Positions 5,133-5,580 of a stretch of 5,580 nt of DNA are shown here, one piece after another. The notes beneath the pieces are model-generated. The model was not told where the DNA came from, searched no databases, and saw nothing but the letters and a program-made list of their open reading frames with translations. Positions within the stretch are counted from its first letter, which is position 1, and each line of letters starts with the position of its first letter. Origin of the DNA: Myxococcaceae bacterium (GTDB lineage Bacteria > Myxococcota > Myxococcia > Myxococcales > Myxococcaceae); the NCBI GenBank assembly GCA_018262385.1, contig JAGSPQ010000742.1:1-5580 (forward strand). The letters run 5' to 3'. A program made the translations under genes and the position numbers.

Positions 5133-5580
5133 ATGACGATCGAAGAGCAGTCGTTGCTGGAGAAGGCGAAGGGTGGCAACCCGCGGGCGATGGACGCGCT
5201 GCTGGCCAACCACCAGAAGCAGGTCTACCGGTTCGGGCTGCGGATGTGCGGCTCGGAGGACGCGGCGAAGGACGTGCTCCAGCAGACGCTGCTCACTGCC
5301 TTTCAGACCCTGCACCAGTTTCGCGGCGACGCGGAGCTGTCGACCTGGCTGTACCAGATCGCCCGCACCTACTGCTCGAGGTCGAGGCGGCGGAAGGTGG
5401 AGGAGCCGGCGCGGTTCGAGCCGGCTCACTCGCCCGAGGCGCTGGGGATTGCCTCCGAGGCGGCGGGCCCGGAGGAGCTGGCGCAGGCGAAGGGCATCGG
5501 CGAGGTGCTGGAGACGGCGATCCTGGCGCTGCCCGACAGCTACCGCGAGGCGTTGATCTTGAAGGACGTGGAGGGGCTCA
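5133..5580 (+). CDS. ECF-type sigma-70 family RNA polymerase sigma factor (partial, 3' end beyond window)
   Basis: The first 149 codons of a sigma factor that recruits RNA polymerase to specific promoters; the gene runs off the window. Region 2 spans about residues 19-88: a helix with NHQKQVYRFGLRMCGSEDAA (26-45), DVLQQTLLTAFQTLHQF (47-63), which is the conserved core-binding and -10-recognition part, then STWLYQIARTYCSRSRRRK (70-88). A variable linker (89-119) precedes the start of region 4, with ILALPDSYREALILKDVEGL at 130-149, typical of ECF factors just before the helix-turn-helix. The ATG at 5133 has only a weak AGGG (5123-5126) upstream. It lies 31 bases after the transporter gene with no hairpin terminator between, so it may be cotranscribed. 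No anti-sigma gene is visible within the window; one could follow. Whether it controls the sulfur genes is unknown. Confidence 0.92.
   Translation, partial: MTIEEQSLLEKAKGGNPRAMDALLANHQKQVYRFGLRMCGSEDAAKDVLQQTLLTAFQTLHQFRGDAELSTWLYQIARTYCSRSRRRKVEEPARFEPAHSPEALGIASEAAGPEELAQAKGIGEVLETAILALPDSYREALILKDVEGL

Noticed and set aside
3776..5209. A 477-codon minus-strand ORF opposite the transporter genes
   Set aside because: Its translation is dominated by Arg, Gln, His, Gly and Pro, the typical shadow of hydrophobic GC-rich membrane-protein genes.

Overview
This is a high-GC, gene-dense bacterial window that reads as a sulfane-sulfur (thiosulfate, persulfide, polysulfide) handling locus. The base composition, the periplasmic c-type cytochrome and the gene content suggest a Gram-negative bacterium with a respiratory chain, such as a high-GC proteobacterium or a myxobacterial-type lineage. 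The sequence alone does not settle the taxon.

Left part (1-817): a small secreted monohaem cytochrome c (36-449, +) converges on a broken rhodanese gene (456-659, -), with only 6 bases between the two stop codons. The rhodanese keeps its catalytic loop and C-terminal end. Most of its N-terminal half is missing, and an exact 59-bp copy of the cytochrome's signal-peptide region lies in its place (78-136 = 592-650, direct repeat). About 160 bases then separate this fragment from the next gene; they should hold divergent promoters, but I could not identify convincing boxes.

Right part (818-5580): a tight run of plus-strand genes that is very probably one operon. In order it encodes a DsrE2-type protein, a rhodanese-metallo-beta-lactamase fusion (persulfide dioxygenase-like), TusA, two half-size YeeE/YedE sulfur-transport membrane proteins, a YeiH/UPF0324-type membrane protein (putative sulfate exporter family) and the first 149 codons of an ECF sigma factor. 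Gaps are 22 and 27 bases, then two 4-base ATGA overlaps, then 0 and 31 bases. The second YeeE half carries a 1-base frameshift at a CCCC run (3842-3845). Its original frame then stays open by chance through the next gene, creating a long false ORF.

Working model (inference): the YeeE pair brings thiosulfate or another sulfane-sulfur donor across the inner membrane. TusA, DsrE2 and the rhodanese domains pass the sulfur on as protein persulfides. The metallo-beta-lactamase domain oxidises persulfide to sulfite, and the YeiH-type protein exports a resulting sulfur oxyanion. The cytochrome would connect periplasmic sulfur chemistry to electron transport, and the sigma factor may regulate the set. 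The families are known ones. The unusual points are the 59-bp duplication in the rhodanese, the frameshifted transporter half and the domain order of the fusion protein.
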